The translations under genes were made by a program, and so were the position numbers. Of a stretch of DNA of 35,394 nt, positions 15,534 through 23,576 are shown one piece after another. The notes under the pieces are model-generated. The model saw nothing but the letters and a program-made list of their open reading frames with translations, did no database searches and was not told the DNA's origin. The stretch lies in assembly GCF_030269515.1 (NCBI RefSeq), contig NZ_BSTM01000048.1:1-35394 (forward strand), read 5' to 3'. The DNA comes from Actinomadura sp. NBRC 104412 (GTDB taxonomy: Bacteria > Actinomycetota > Actinomycetes > Streptosporangiales > Streptosporangiaceae). The number at the start of each line of letters is the position of its first letter. The stretch's first letter is position 1.

Positions 15534-15980
15534 ATGCAGGTCAAGCCCGCTCAGCGTTGCGTGGTCGTCGGCGTCGACGGATCACCCAACTCGATCGCCG
15601 CATTGCGCAGGGCCGCCCGCGAGGCACGGTCACGGCACGCTCGGCTGGACGTCGTGCACGTCCCCGACCCCAAGGCGGCCGGGCTGCCGCGGCCGCTGCG
15701 GACGTTCAGGGAGTGGCTGCGATTGCGGAGCCTGGTCGCCGACAACCTCGACCGCTCGCAGCATCTCACCACCCGTTTGCGCATCCTCTACGGCGACCCC
15801 GGACCGGTCCTGGCCGAACAGGCGGCCCGCGGGGAGCTGCTGGTGATCGGTGCCCGCGAGCACTCTGAACACGGCAGCCCCTTCGGGGGCCACACCGTCC
15901 CGGTCGTCCGGAGCAGGGCCACCTGCGAGGTGATCATCTGCGCGGACCATCACGCCGATTCGGGAATCGACATCGAGTGA
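15534..15980 (+). CDS. Universal stress protein, single domain
   Basis: A 148-residue UspA-fold protein. The N-terminal strand-loop VVVGVDGSPNSIAALRRAAREA (residues 10-31) carries the DGS element of the nucleotide-binding site. Near the C-terminus LLVIGAREHSEHGSPFGGHTVPVVRSRATCEVIICAD fits the G-2x-G-9x-G(S/T) ATP loop only loosely, so ATP binding is uncertain. The start ATG 15534 follows AAAGGAG by 6 bases. Two DosR-type boxes lie upstream. The GH65 gene starts 7 bases after its stop, so the two form an operon. In mycobacteria several USPs (for example Rv2623) belong to the DosR regulon and slow growth. Confidence 0.88.
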   Translation: MQVKPAQRCVVVGVDGSPNSIAALRRAAREARSRHARLDVVHVPDPKAAGLPRPLRTFREWLRLRSLVADNLDRSQHLTTRLRILYGDPGPVLAEQAARGELLVIGAREHSEHGSPFGGHTVPVVRSRATCEVIICADHHADSGIDIE

Positions 15981-15987
15981 GCGCGGG

Positions 15988-18405
15988 ATGAGCCGCTGGC
16001 TGCTCGCCTACGACGGGTACGACCCGGACTGGGAGGGGGTACGGGAGGCGCTGTGCACCCTTGGCAACGGGTACTTCGCCACCCGGGGCGCGCAACCGGA
16101 GGCGACGGCGGACGGCGTGCACTATCCCGGGACCTACGTCGCGGGCTGCTACGACCGGCTGGCCTCGCGGGTCGCCGGCCACACCGTCGTCAACGAGGAC
16201 CTGGTGAACGCGCCGAACTGGCTGCCGCTGACCGTCCGGATCGAGGACGGCCCGTGGCTGCGGCTCGCCGCGCTCGCCGCCGGCGACGGGGCGCTGCTGG
16301 CCCACCGGCAGGAGCTGGATCTGCGGCGGGGCGTGCTGACCCGGCTGCTGCGGTTCGCCGACGCGGCGGGACGGGTGACCCGGATGGCGCAGCGCCGCTT
16401 CGTGTCCATGGACGACCCGCATCTCGCGGCGCTGGAGACGACGCTCGTCCCGGAGAACTGGAGCGGCCGGATGGAGGTCCGCTCCGCGATCGACGGGCGC
16501 GTGACCAATTCCGGGGTCGCGCGTTACCGGCTCCTCAACGGGTCGCACCTCGTTCCGGACGGTGAGGGACCGCACGGCCACGAGGCGGTGTGGCTGTCGT
16601 GCCGCACGGCCACCTCGCGCATCGGCATCGCCGTGGCCGCCCGTACCCGGGTGGACGCCGCGGCCGAGCGGAGGACGCACGACGAGCGCGGCTGGATCGG
16701 CCAGGACATGACCGTGCGGGCCCAGGAAAGCGTTCCGGTCACGGTCGAGAAGGTCGTGGCCCTGTTCACCACGCGCGACCGGGCGATCGGAGAGCCGGCG
16801 GAGGCGGCGCGCACGCGGGTCGATCGGGCGGGGACCTTCGACGAGCTGCTGGAGCGGCACGTGCCGGCCTGGGACCGGCTGTGGCACCGCAGCCAGCTCG
16901 ACGTGGACAGGGAGGACGTGCAGCGCGTCCTCAACCTGCACACTTTCCACCTGCTGCAGACGGTGTCGGTGCACACGGTCGAACTCGATGTCGGGGTCCC
17001 GGCGCGCGGCCTGCACGGCGAGGCGTACCGGGGCCATGTGTTCTGGGACGAGTTGTTCGTCCTGCCGTTCCTCACCCTGCGTTTCCCGGAGATCGCGCGC
17101 GCTCTGCTGCTGTACCGGTGGCGGAGGCTGCCCGAGGCCCGCCGCGCCGCGCGCCGGGAAGGGCACCGCGGGGCGATGTACCCATGGCAGAGCGGCGCCG
17201 ACGGGCGTGAGGAGACCCAGCGGCTGCATCTCAACCCGCGCTCCGGACGCTGGCTGCCCGACCATTCGCACCTGCAACGCCATGTGGGGCTGGCGATCGC
17301 GTACAACGTCTGGCGGTTCTACGAGGCCACGGGGGATGCGGAGTTCCTCGCCGAGTACGGCGCCGAGATGCTGCTGGAGATCGCCCGGTTCTTCGCCGAC
17401 CTGGCCGTCCACAACAAGAAAGGGGACCGCTACGAGATCCGCGGCGTGATGGGCCCGGACGAGTACCACGACGGCTACCCCGGTCGCGATGAGCCCGGCC
17501 TGGACAACAACGTCTACACCAACGTCCTCGCCGTGTGGGTGCTGTGCCGGGCCCTGGACGTCCTGGCGCTGCTGCCCGCCGACAGCCGCGAGGGGCTGCG
17601 GGAGCGGCTCGGGCTGACCGGCGAGGAGATCACCCGGATGCGGGACGTCAGCCGCAGGATGCGGGTCGTCTTCCACGACGGCGTCCTCAGCCAGTTCGAG
17701 GGGTACGCCGACCTTGAGGAGCTGGACTGGGACGGCTACCGGCGCCGGTACGGCGACATCCGCCGCCTGGACCGCATCCTGGAGGCCGAGGGCGACACCC
17801 CCAACCGCTACCGCGCCTCCAAGCAGCCCGATGTGCTGATGCTGTTCTACCTGCTCTCACGCCAAGAGCTGGACTCCGTCCTGACCAGGCTCGGATACCC
17901 GCCCGGACCGGACCTGATCGAGCGGACGATCGCCTACTACCTCCCCCGCACCTCCCACGGCTCGACGCTCAGCGCGGTGGTGCACGCCTGGCTGATGGCG
18001 CGCGTCGACGGCGACGAGGCGTGGGAGTTCTTCCTGGAGTCCCTGCGCGGCGACATCGAGGACCGCCAGCGCGGCACCACGGCCGAGGGCATCCATCTGG
18101 GCGCGATGGCCGGCACCCTGAACCTGGTGCAGCGCTGCTACGCCGGCATCTCCACCCAGGGTCCCGTGCTGCACCTCGACCCCCGGCTGCCCACCGGCCT
18201 CGGCCACGTACGCCTCGGCCTGCGCTACCGCGGCCACTGGGGCATCGATGTGACCTGCTCCCGCGACCGGCTACGGGTGGCGCTGCGCCCCGGTGTGGCC
18301 TCCCCGATCGAGGTGGCCTGCGACCCCGACCGGGTCACGATCGAACCGGGCGGCTCCTGGGAGACGCCGCTCGCCGACGGCAGGCTCCCGGCCCGGCACG
18401 CCTGA
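15988..18405 (+). CDS. Glycoside hydrolase family 65 protein (trehalose/maltose-type disaccharide phosphorylase)
   Basis: An 805-residue GH65 protein of normal family length. The order is an N-terminal beta-sandwich (about 1-290, starting YDGYDPDWEGVREALCTLGNGYFATRGA), a helical linker, an (alpha/alpha)6 barrel (about 330-730) and a small C-terminal beta domain. Barrel motifs are GEAYRGHVFWDELFVLPF, MYPWQSGADGREETQ, and GVMGPDEYHDGY, in which Glu492 aligns with the catalytic acid of maltose phosphorylase. KQPDVLMLFYLL and SHGSTLSAVVHA, which help bind phosphate, are also present, so it should act as an inverting phosphorylase on an alpha-glucoside such as trehalose, maltose or kojibiose. It follows the USP gene by 7 bases in one operon under the DosR-type boxes. 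No beta-phosphoglucomutase gene is adjacent. Confidence 0.9.
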   Translation: MSRWLLAYDGYDPDWEGVREALCTLGNGYFATRGAQPEATADGVHYPGTYVAGCYDRLASRVAGHTVVNEDLVNAPNWLPLTVRIEDGPWLRLAALAAGDGALLAHRQELDLRRGVLTRLLRFADAAGRVTRMAQRRFVSMDDPHLAALETTLVPENWSGRMEVRSAIDGRVTNSGVARYRLLNGSHLVPDGEGPHGHEAVWLSCRTATSRIGIAVAARTRVDAAAERRTHDERGWIGQDMTVRAQESVPVTVEKVVALFTTRDRAIGEPAEAARTRVDRAGTFDELLERHVPAWDRLWHRSQLDVDREDVQRVLNLHTFHLLQTVSVHTVELDVGVPARGLHGEAYRGHVFWDELFVLPFLTLRFPEIARALLLYRWRRLPEARRAARREGHRGAMYPWQSGADGREETQRLHLNPRSGRWLPDHSHLQRHVGLAIAYNVWRFYEATGDAEFLAEYGAEMLLEIARFFADLAVHNKKGDRYEIRGVMGPDEYHDGYPGRDEPGLDNNVYTNVLAVWVLCRALDVLALLPADSREGLRERLGLTGEEITRMRDVSRRMRVVFHDGVLSQFEGYADLEELDWDGYRRRYGDIRRLDRILEAEGDTPNRYRASKQPDVLMLFYLLSRQELDSVLTRLGYPPGPDLIERTIAYYLPRTSHGSTLSAVVHAWLMARVDGDEAWEFFLESLRGDIEDRQRGTTAEGIHLGAMAGTLNLVQRCYAGISTQGPVLHLDPRLPTGLGHVRLGLRYRGHWGIDVTCSRDRLRVALRPGVASPIEVACDPDRVTIEPGGSWETPLADGRLPARHA

Positions 18406-18439
18406 CCTTGGCCCAGGACCGCGGGATCCGCCATATGCG

Positions 18440-18904
18440 CTACGCCCGTTCACCAGGCTCGGGACGGCCGCCGTCACCTGCCGAGGGGACCGTCTCGTGA
18501 TCCGGGGTACGGCGGCCCGAGATGAGCTGTGGGCGGATGCGGATGTAGTGCTCGCGCGCGCCCGGTGCCCAGGGGTCCAGGGGCAGCGCGCGGAGGGCGG
18601 CCAGTTCGGCGGGGTCGGTGACGCCCCGGGCCTTGCCGATCACCACGACGGACCAGCCGGTGCGGAACGCGGCGTCGAAATCGTCGATCTCGAAGGCGAC
18701 GATGGTGTCGCGGGCGGCGTTGGCCAGCCGGGACGTGGGTGAGGTGCGGATCACCACGTCCCCGTCCGCGACGACGTAGTTCACCGGCTGGATGGCGGGG
18801 AGCGCCCGGTCGGTGAAGACGATGCGTCCGAGCTGGGTGGAGGCGAGCAGCGACCGGCACTCCTCGATACCGAGGATCTCCAGCCCGCCGTGGTCGAGTT
18901 GCAT
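18440..18904 (-). CDS. Pyridoxamine 5'-phosphate oxidase-like split-barrel flavoprotein
   Basis: A 154-residue member of the PNPOx-like FMN-binding split-barrel family. Landmarks are ECRSLLASTQLGRIVFTDRALPAIQPVNYVVADGDVVIRTSPTSRLANA, then VAFEIDDFDAAFRTGWSVVVIGKARGVTDPAEL, and the C-terminal WAPGAREHYIRIRPQLISGRRT. Such proteins bind FMN, heme or F420; small members of this class are hypoxia-regulated in mycobacteria. The start ATG 18904 fits the family, while the longer open frame upstream crosses the regulatory region and is not coding. A DosR-like box lies 37 bases before the start, in the divergent gap shared with the sensor kinase. It converges on the GH65 gene. Confidence 0.85.
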   Translation of the reverse strand: MQLDHGGLEILGIEECRSLLASTQLGRIVFTDRALPAIQPVNYVVADGDVVIRTSPTSRLANAARDTIVAFEIDDFDAAFRTGWSVVVIGKARGVTDPAELAALRALPLDPWAPGAREHYIRIRPQLISGRRTPDHETVPSAGDGGRPEPGERA

Positions 18905-18940
18905 GGACTCAGGGTGCCTCGCCGGGGTGACGGTCCAGCA

Positions 18941-18954
18941 GGGCCGAAGGTCCC
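18941..18954. promoter_or_regulatory. DosR-type box in the PNPOx-like/sensor-kinase divergent gap
   Basis: GGGCC-GAAG-GTCCC matches the perfect box at 15444 except for one base and has the same spacer. It lies 37 bases upstream of the leftward PNPOx-like gene and about 200 bases upstream of the rightward histidine kinase. Confidence 0.55.
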
Positions 18955-19152
18955 TACCTGCGCGGCGGGCGGGATGCCTGGCGCCGGGTCGCCCGCTTGG
19001 CGAGTTCGACGAGCGCGGAGGGGAGCGTGGAGGGGAGCGCGGGGGCGCTTGCGCCGACCCGTTCACCACGATGTCCGCGCCGCCCGGGGTGCTGTTCCGC
19101 TCCGAAGGCGGTAATGGTGGAATGGGGCCGCGCGGGGAAGGGAGATCGGCCG

Positions 19153-20886
19153 ATGCCGCAGGAACGCCGCTCCGGTGACGAGCGCGCGAAGCTGATCCTG
19201 CCGCACCTGAAGCTGGACGACCTTCTGGCGGAGCTCCAGGCGCGGCTGGAGGCGGCAAGGGGGACACGGGACCGGGTGCACGCGCTGCTGGAGGCCGTGG
19301 TCTCCATCGGCGGCGAACTGGACCTGGAGACGGTGCTGCGGCGGATCACCGAGGCCGCCACCACGCTCGTCGACGCCCGGTATGGGGCGCTGGGCGTGAT
19401 CTCCGAAGAGGGCGAGCGCCTGGTGCAGTTCTTCACCTCGGGCGTCAGCGAGGAGCAGATCGAGAAGATCGGGCACTGGCCGCACGGGCACGGCATCCTC
19501 GGCCTGCTGATCAAGGAGCCGCGTCCGCTGCGGCTGCCGGAGATCTCCGAGCACCCCGAGTCCTACGGCTTCCCCGCCCACCACCCGGCGATGCACACGT
19601 TCCTGGGCGTTCCGATCCGGGTGCGCGACGAGGTGTTCGGCAACCTCTACCTGACCGAGAAGGCCGGTGGCGGGCAGTTCGAGGAGGAGGACGAGATCGT
19701 GGTCACCGCGCTGGCCACCGCCGCCGGCGTGGCGATCGAGAACGCCCGGCTGTACGAGGAGGCGCGCAGGCGCGAACGCTGGCTGGAGGCGTCGGCCGAG
19801 GTGTCCACCGCGCTGCTGTCGGGCACCGGCACCCGCGAGGCCACCGCGCTGGTCGCCCGGCGCGCCCGGGAGATCACCGACGCCGCCGTGGCGACGGTGA
19901 TGCTGGCCGACGAGGCGGCGGGCGAGTTCGTCATCGCCGCGGCGGACGGCGAACACGCCGACAAGATGAAGGATCTGCGGCTGCCCATCGGGCACGCCGT
20001 GGCGGGCGGCGTCTACACCAGCGGTACCGCGACGCGCCTGGCCGACGGGCGGGAGGCGATGCGGGCCGGCGCGCTTCCGGCGGACCTGGCGGTCGGGCCG
20101 CTGCTGGTCGTCCCGCTCGGGGTGGGCGCGTCGGCGCGGGGCGTGCTGCTGGTGATCAACCCGCCCCGCGGGCCGGTGTTCAGCGCGTCGTCGCAGCGGC
20201 TGCTGGAGGCGTTCGCGGCGCAGGCGGCGGTGGCGCTGGAGGTGGCCGACGCGCGCCGGGACGCCGAACGGCTGAGGCTGCTGGAGGACCGGGACCGGAT
20301 CGCCAAGGACCTGCACGACACGGTGATCCAGCGGCTGTTCGCCACCGCCATGACGCTGATGAGCGCGATCAAGCTCGTCGAGCGGCGGGATGCCGCGTCC
20401 CGCATCCAGCGGTCCGTGGACGACCTGGACGACACCATCCGCCAGATCCGCTCCACCATCTTCGCCCTCCAGGCGGGGCCGGAGGAGGAGGGGACGCTGC
20501 GCGGCCGCCTGCGCGCCCTCGTCGACGCCGCCACCGAGCGGCTGGGCTTCGCCCCGTCCGAACGCCTGGACGGGTTGCTCGACACCGCCGTCCCTCCCGA
20601 GACCGGGGAGCACCTGCTGGCGGTGGCGCAGGAGGCGTTGTCCAACATCGCCCGGCACGCCCACGCCAGTGAGGCGGCCGTCACCGTTCAGGTCGGCGGC
20701 GACGAGGTCGTCCTGCGCGTCGAGGACAACGGCGTCGGCATCCCCGAAGGGGGCCGCCGGAGCGGGCTGCGCAATATGCGGCAACGCGCGGAGGCCCTCG
20801 GCGGCTCGTTCAGCACGGCCCCCCGCCCCGGCGGCGGGACGATCCTGACCTGGGCCGTCCCCCTCGACACCGGCGATCCGGCCTGA
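19153..20886 (+). CDS. DosS/DosT-like GAF-GAF sensor histidine kinase
   Basis: A 577-residue soluble histidine kinase: GAF domain A (about 55-200), GAF B (about 215-365), HisKA_3 dimerisation/phosphoacceptor (about 375-440) and HATPase (about 465-577). The phosphoacceptor is His388 in RDRIAKDLHDTVIQRLF. N box ALSNIARHAHA, G boxes DNGVGIPEGG and GLRNMRQRAEALGG are all present. In GAF A, GFPAHHPAMHTFLGVP and FGNLYLTEK place His144 and Tyr166 exactly 22 residues apart, as the heme ligand His149 and distal Tyr171 are in M. tuberculosis DosS. It is therefore probably a heme-based O2/NO/CO or redox sensor. The start ATG 19153 follows GGGAAGGGAG. No response regulator is in the window; its DosR-like partner is presumably encoded elsewhere. 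Confidence 0.9.
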   Translation: MPQERRSGDERAKLILPHLKLDDLLAELQARLEAARGTRDRVHALLEAVVSIGGELDLETVLRRITEAATTLVDARYGALGVISEEGERLVQFFTSGVSEEQIEKIGHWPHGHGILGLLIKEPRPLRLPEISEHPESYGFPAHHPAMHTFLGVPIRVRDEVFGNLYLTEKAGGGQFEEEDEIVVTALATAAGVAIENARLYEEARRRERWLEASAEVSTALLSGTGTREATALVARRAREITDAAVATVMLADEAAGEFVIAAADGEHADKMKDLRLPIGHAVAGGVYTSGTATRLADGREAMRAGALPADLAVGPLLVVPLGVGASARGVLLVINPPRGPVFSASSQRLLEAFAAQAAVALEVADARRDAERLRLLEDRDRIAKDLHDTVIQRLFATAMTLMSAIKLVERRDAASRIQRSVDDLDDTIRQIRSTIFALQAGPEEEGTLRGRLRALVDAATERLGFAPSERLDGLLDTAVPPETGEHLLAVAQEALSNIARHAHASEAAVTVQVGGDEVVLRVEDNGVGIPEGGRRSGLRNMRQRAEALGGSFSTAPRPGGGTILTWAVPLDTGDPA

Positions 20887-21095
20887 CGATCCAGCGTCGC
20901 CGCGTCCTCGATTCCCGTACCTTGGCGGCCGCTTTGCCGAAAATGCGCGTCGCCGCCGACGCGGCCCCCCGGGTTTTGGCCGGTCGCTCCGTGAACCTGG
21001 GCCACTGCGGGAAGCCACGGGGAATGCTCGGGGCAGGGCGCGGCGACGGGCCGGTTCCGCCCAGGTGGAGTCCCGCATCGAGGCGAGGGGGAGCG

Positions 21096-21947
21096 ATGGC
21101 GAGCGGGTCGCTTGTGGTCGTGGGTTTCGACGGGTCCCCCGAGAGCGAGGACGCGATCCGCTGGGCGGTGCGGGAGGCTCAGTTACGGCGTTCCACGCTG
21201 TGCGTCGTCCACGCCTGGCGGTGGCCCTATCCGGCCGACTACGTCAATGAGGAGGGCGCCGCGATCGTCCGGCGCACGGGTGAAAACCTGCTCGACCGCG
21301 GGGTGGAGCTGGCGCGGCGGCAGGCGCCGGACGTGCGGGTGATCAAATGGCTGATGGACGGGCCCGCCCACGCGGCGCTGACACATGAGGCCCAGGGCGC
21401 GGAGATGATCGTGGTCGGCTCGCATCACGTGGGCGAGCTGCCGGTCGGGTCCACGGCGCTGCGGCTCCCGGCGCGGGCGGACCGTCCCGTGGTGGTGGTC
21501 CGCACCACCACGACCCGGTTCGAACAGGTCGTGGTGGGAGTGGACGGGTCGGCCGCGGCCGACGCGGCGCTGGAGTTCGGGTTCGAGGAGGCGGACCTTC
21601 GCGGCTGGAAACTGCGCGCGGTCTACGGGTGCTGGGAACCGGCCGAGGCCCCCGAGCGCGATCTCGCCCTGTTCGGCAATGAGGACAGGCTGCGGGAAGT
21701 GGCCGACGGGCGGCTGAAGCGCGCGGTGGAGCCCTGGCGGGCGCGTTACCCGGACGTGGACGCGTCCACCTTCCTGCGGCTGGGATCGCCGCGTGAGGCG
21801 ATGTTCGAGGCGGCCGAGAGCGCGGATCTGGTGGTCGTCGGCAACCGCGGTACGGGTGGTCTGGACCCGTTGTGGCTGGGGGCGACCAGCGGCGCGCTGT
21901 TGCAGCACGCCCCGTGCACGGTCGCGATCGTGCAGGCGCGGCGATAA
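21096..21947 (+). CDS. Tandem-domain universal stress protein
   Basis: A 283-residue protein of two UspA domains. Domain 1 starts LVVVGFDGSPESEDAIRWAVREAQ and ends MIVVGSHHVGELPVGSTALRLPARADRPVVVVR. Domain 2 starts VVVGVDGSAAADAALEFGFEEADLRGW and ends LVVVGNRGTGGLDPLWLGATSGALLQHAPCTVAIVQ; its GNRGTGG-9x-GATS loop is a good ATP-binding motif. The first loop GSHHVGELPVGST fits partly. It resembles Rv2623/Rv2005c-type double USPs of the mycobacterial dormancy regulon. The start ATG 21096 follows GAGGGGGAG. The next gene is a close paralogue. About 210 bases upstream hold no clear box. Confidence 0.9.
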   Translation: MASGSLVVVGFDGSPESEDAIRWAVREAQLRRSTLCVVHAWRWPYPADYVNEEGAAIVRRTGENLLDRGVELARRQAPDVRVIKWLMDGPAHAALTHEAQGAEMIVVGSHHVGELPVGSTALRLPARADRPVVVVRTTTTRFEQVVVGVDGSAAADAALEFGFEEADLRGWKLRAVYGCWEPAEAPERDLALFGNEDRLREVADGRLKRAVEPWRARYPDVDASTFLRLGSPREAMFEAAESADLVVVGNRGTGGLDPLWLGATSGALLQHAPCTVAIVQARR

Positions 21948-22041
21948 CCGGGGCCGACCCTGGGCAGAGGACGAGTGACGTTGGGCAGGGTTCGCGGTGG
22001 CCGCGAGGCGCCGTCCAGAGCCCGCCTCGGGGGGAGGAACC

Positions 22042-22896
22042 ATGGCGCCGCAGACGAGCGTGGTCGTCGGCTATGACGGGACGGACGAGAGCGATCACGC
22101 CCTGCGCTGGGCGGTGGAGGAGGCCCGGATGCGGCAGCGCGACCTGGTGATCTGCCACTCCTGGCGCTGGCCCTATCCGATCACCCATGTCGACCTCGAC
22201 CTGGAGGAGACGGTGAAGCGGATGGGGCGGCACGTCCTGGAACGGGGAGTGAGCCGGGCACGGGACCTCACGCGGTCGGTGCGCATCCGGCCGAAGCTGA
22301 TGGACGGTCCCGCCTATGCCGCTCTGCTGCACGAGTCCTACGACGCCGAAGTGCTGGTCGTCGGCTCCCACGAGCAGGAGGAACTCGCGATCGGGTCCAC
22401 CGCTCTGCAACTGCCCGCCCGCGCCCAGCAACCCGTGATGGTCGTCCGCCCGTCCGACCACCACGAGCGCGTGGTCGTGGGCGTCGACGGGTCGGCAGGT
22501 GGTGACGCGGCGCTGGCGTTCGGCTTCCAGGAGGCGGCGCTGCGGGGGTGGCGGCTGGAGGCGGTCTACGGATGCTGGGAGCCGGGTGCCGTGGCCGGGA
22601 CCGACCTGGCGCTGTTCGCCGACCGGGACGAGCTGACGCGGTCGTGCGGCGCCCTGCTGGAACGCGTGGTCTCGCCGTGGCGGACCAAGTACCCGCGGGT
22701 ACAGGCGGACACCTCGCTCGTCCTGGAGGGGCCGCGTACCGCGCTGCTGGAGGCGGCCGAGCGGGCCGACCTCGTCGTGGTGGGCGATCGGGGCACGGGC
22801 TCCGTGGGCCCGCTGCTCCTCGGCGCGACCAGCACGGCGATGCTGCAGCACGCGCCCTGCGCCGTGGCCGTCGCGCACGCGACCACCGGCGGCTGA
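22042..22896 (+). CDS. Tandem-domain universal stress protein, paralogue of preceding gene
   Basis: A 284-residue double UspA protein collinear with the preceding one: VVVGYDGTDESDHALRWAVEEARMRQRDLVICHSWRWPYPITHV in domain 1, then VVVGVDGSAGGDAALAFGFQEAALRGWRLEAVYGCWEPG and LVVVGDRGTGSVGPLLLGATSTAMLQHAPCAVAVAHA in domain 2. Shared segments such as RWPYP, AVYGCWEP, DLALF and the ATP loop indicate a tandem duplication. The start ATG 22042 follows GGGGGGAGGAACC. The gap to the previous stop is 94 bases, so the two may be cotranscribed. Confidence 0.9.
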   Translation: MAPQTSVVVGYDGTDESDHALRWAVEEARMRQRDLVICHSWRWPYPITHVDLDLEETVKRMGRHVLERGVSRARDLTRSVRIRPKLMDGPAYAALLHESYDAEVLVVGSHEQEELAIGSTALQLPARAQQPVMVVRPSDHHERVVVGVDGSAGGDAALAFGFQEAALRGWRLEAVYGCWEPGAVAGTDLALFADRDELTRSCGALLERVVSPWRTKYPRVQADTSLVLEGPRTALLEAAERADLVVVGDRGTGSVGPLLLGATSTAMLQHAPCAVAVAHATTGG

Positions 22897-23084
22897 TCCC
22901 GTCCGGTGTGCGCGGCCGGGTCGCGTGATGTCGCTGACGACTAGATTGTTCTGAAATCATGACCTGTGTACCGGATGCCCGTTGAGTCGGGAACGGTGGG
23001 ACGCGACGCCCGGGGTCGGATCGCGTGCGGGTGGTGGTGCCGCGCCTGGTCAAGGCGCCGGCGCTGAACGACACAGGAGTGATC

Positions 23085-23567
23085 ATGGACGTCGAGCGGA
23101 CATCGTTGCCGGGGATCGGGCTGCGGCATGTGTTCACCACCAGGCGGGGCCGTCAGCTCGGTGTGGTCTCGCATCACACCGGCCGCAGAGACCTGGTGAT
23201 CTACGACAAGGAGGACCCCGACACGTGCGTGGTATCAGTGGCGCTGAGCGATGAGGAGGCCAACGCGCTGGCCGAGCTGCTGGGCACAGGACGGGTGGTG
23301 GAACGGCTGAGCGAGCTGCACCGGCAGGTCGAAGGACTGGTCACCGACCAGATTCCCATCGCCCCCGGCTCCCCCTACGCCGGACGCACATTGGGGGACA
23401 CCCGGACCCGGACGCGTACCGGCGCCTCGATCGTGGCGGTGGTCCGCGACGGCCAGGTGATCGCGAGCCCGCGTCCCGACTTCGTGTTCTCCGCCGACGA
23501 CGTGGTGGTGGCGGTCGGCACCGACGAGGGCACGGCGGCCGTTGCCGACATCCTGGCCGGCGGGTGA
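23085..23567 (+). CDS. KhtT-like regulatory subunit of a cation/proton antiporter (TrkA-C domain)
   Basis: A 160-residue cytoplasmic protein. The N-terminal half (MDVERTSLPGIGLRHVFTTRRGRQLGVVSHHTGRRDLVIY) is typical of KhtT-like antiporter regulators, and the C-terminal half is a TrkA-C (RCK-C) domain: GRTLGDTRTRTRTGASIVAVVRDGQVIASPRPDFVFSADDVVVAVGTDEGTAAVADIL. RCK-C domains sense small ligands such as cyclic di-AMP and gate the partner transporter. AGGAG precedes ATG 23085. The antiporter gene starts 9 bases after its stop. A paralogue of exactly the same length lies at 25417-25899. Confidence 0.88.
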   Translation: MDVERTSLPGIGLRHVFTTRRGRQLGVVSHHTGRRDLVIYDKEDPDTCVVSVALSDEEANALAELLGTGRVVERLSELHRQVEGLVTDQIPIAPGSPYAGRTLGDTRTRTRTGASIVAVVRDGQVIASPRPDFVFSADDVVVAVGTDEGTAAVADILAGG

Positions 23568-23576
23568 GGCGCCCCT

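Noticed and set aside
15934..17676. Leftward 580-residue open frame opposite GH65
   Set aside because: Low-complexity shadow of a gene with catalytic motifs intact; no start signal.
19063..21078. Leftward 671-residue open frame across the sensor kinase
   Set aside because: It lies wholly antisense to a well-motived histidine kinase and is compositionally an Arg/Gly/His-rich shadow with no family signature.
20887..21095. DosR-type box upstream of the first tandem USP gene
   Set aside because: Sequences such as GTACCTTGGCGG fit the half-site pattern only weakly, no better than chance in this composition.
22941..22975. AT-rich stretch before the KhtT-like gene as a promoter
   Set aside because: Possible hexamers are poor and spacing does not fit; too weak to annotate.
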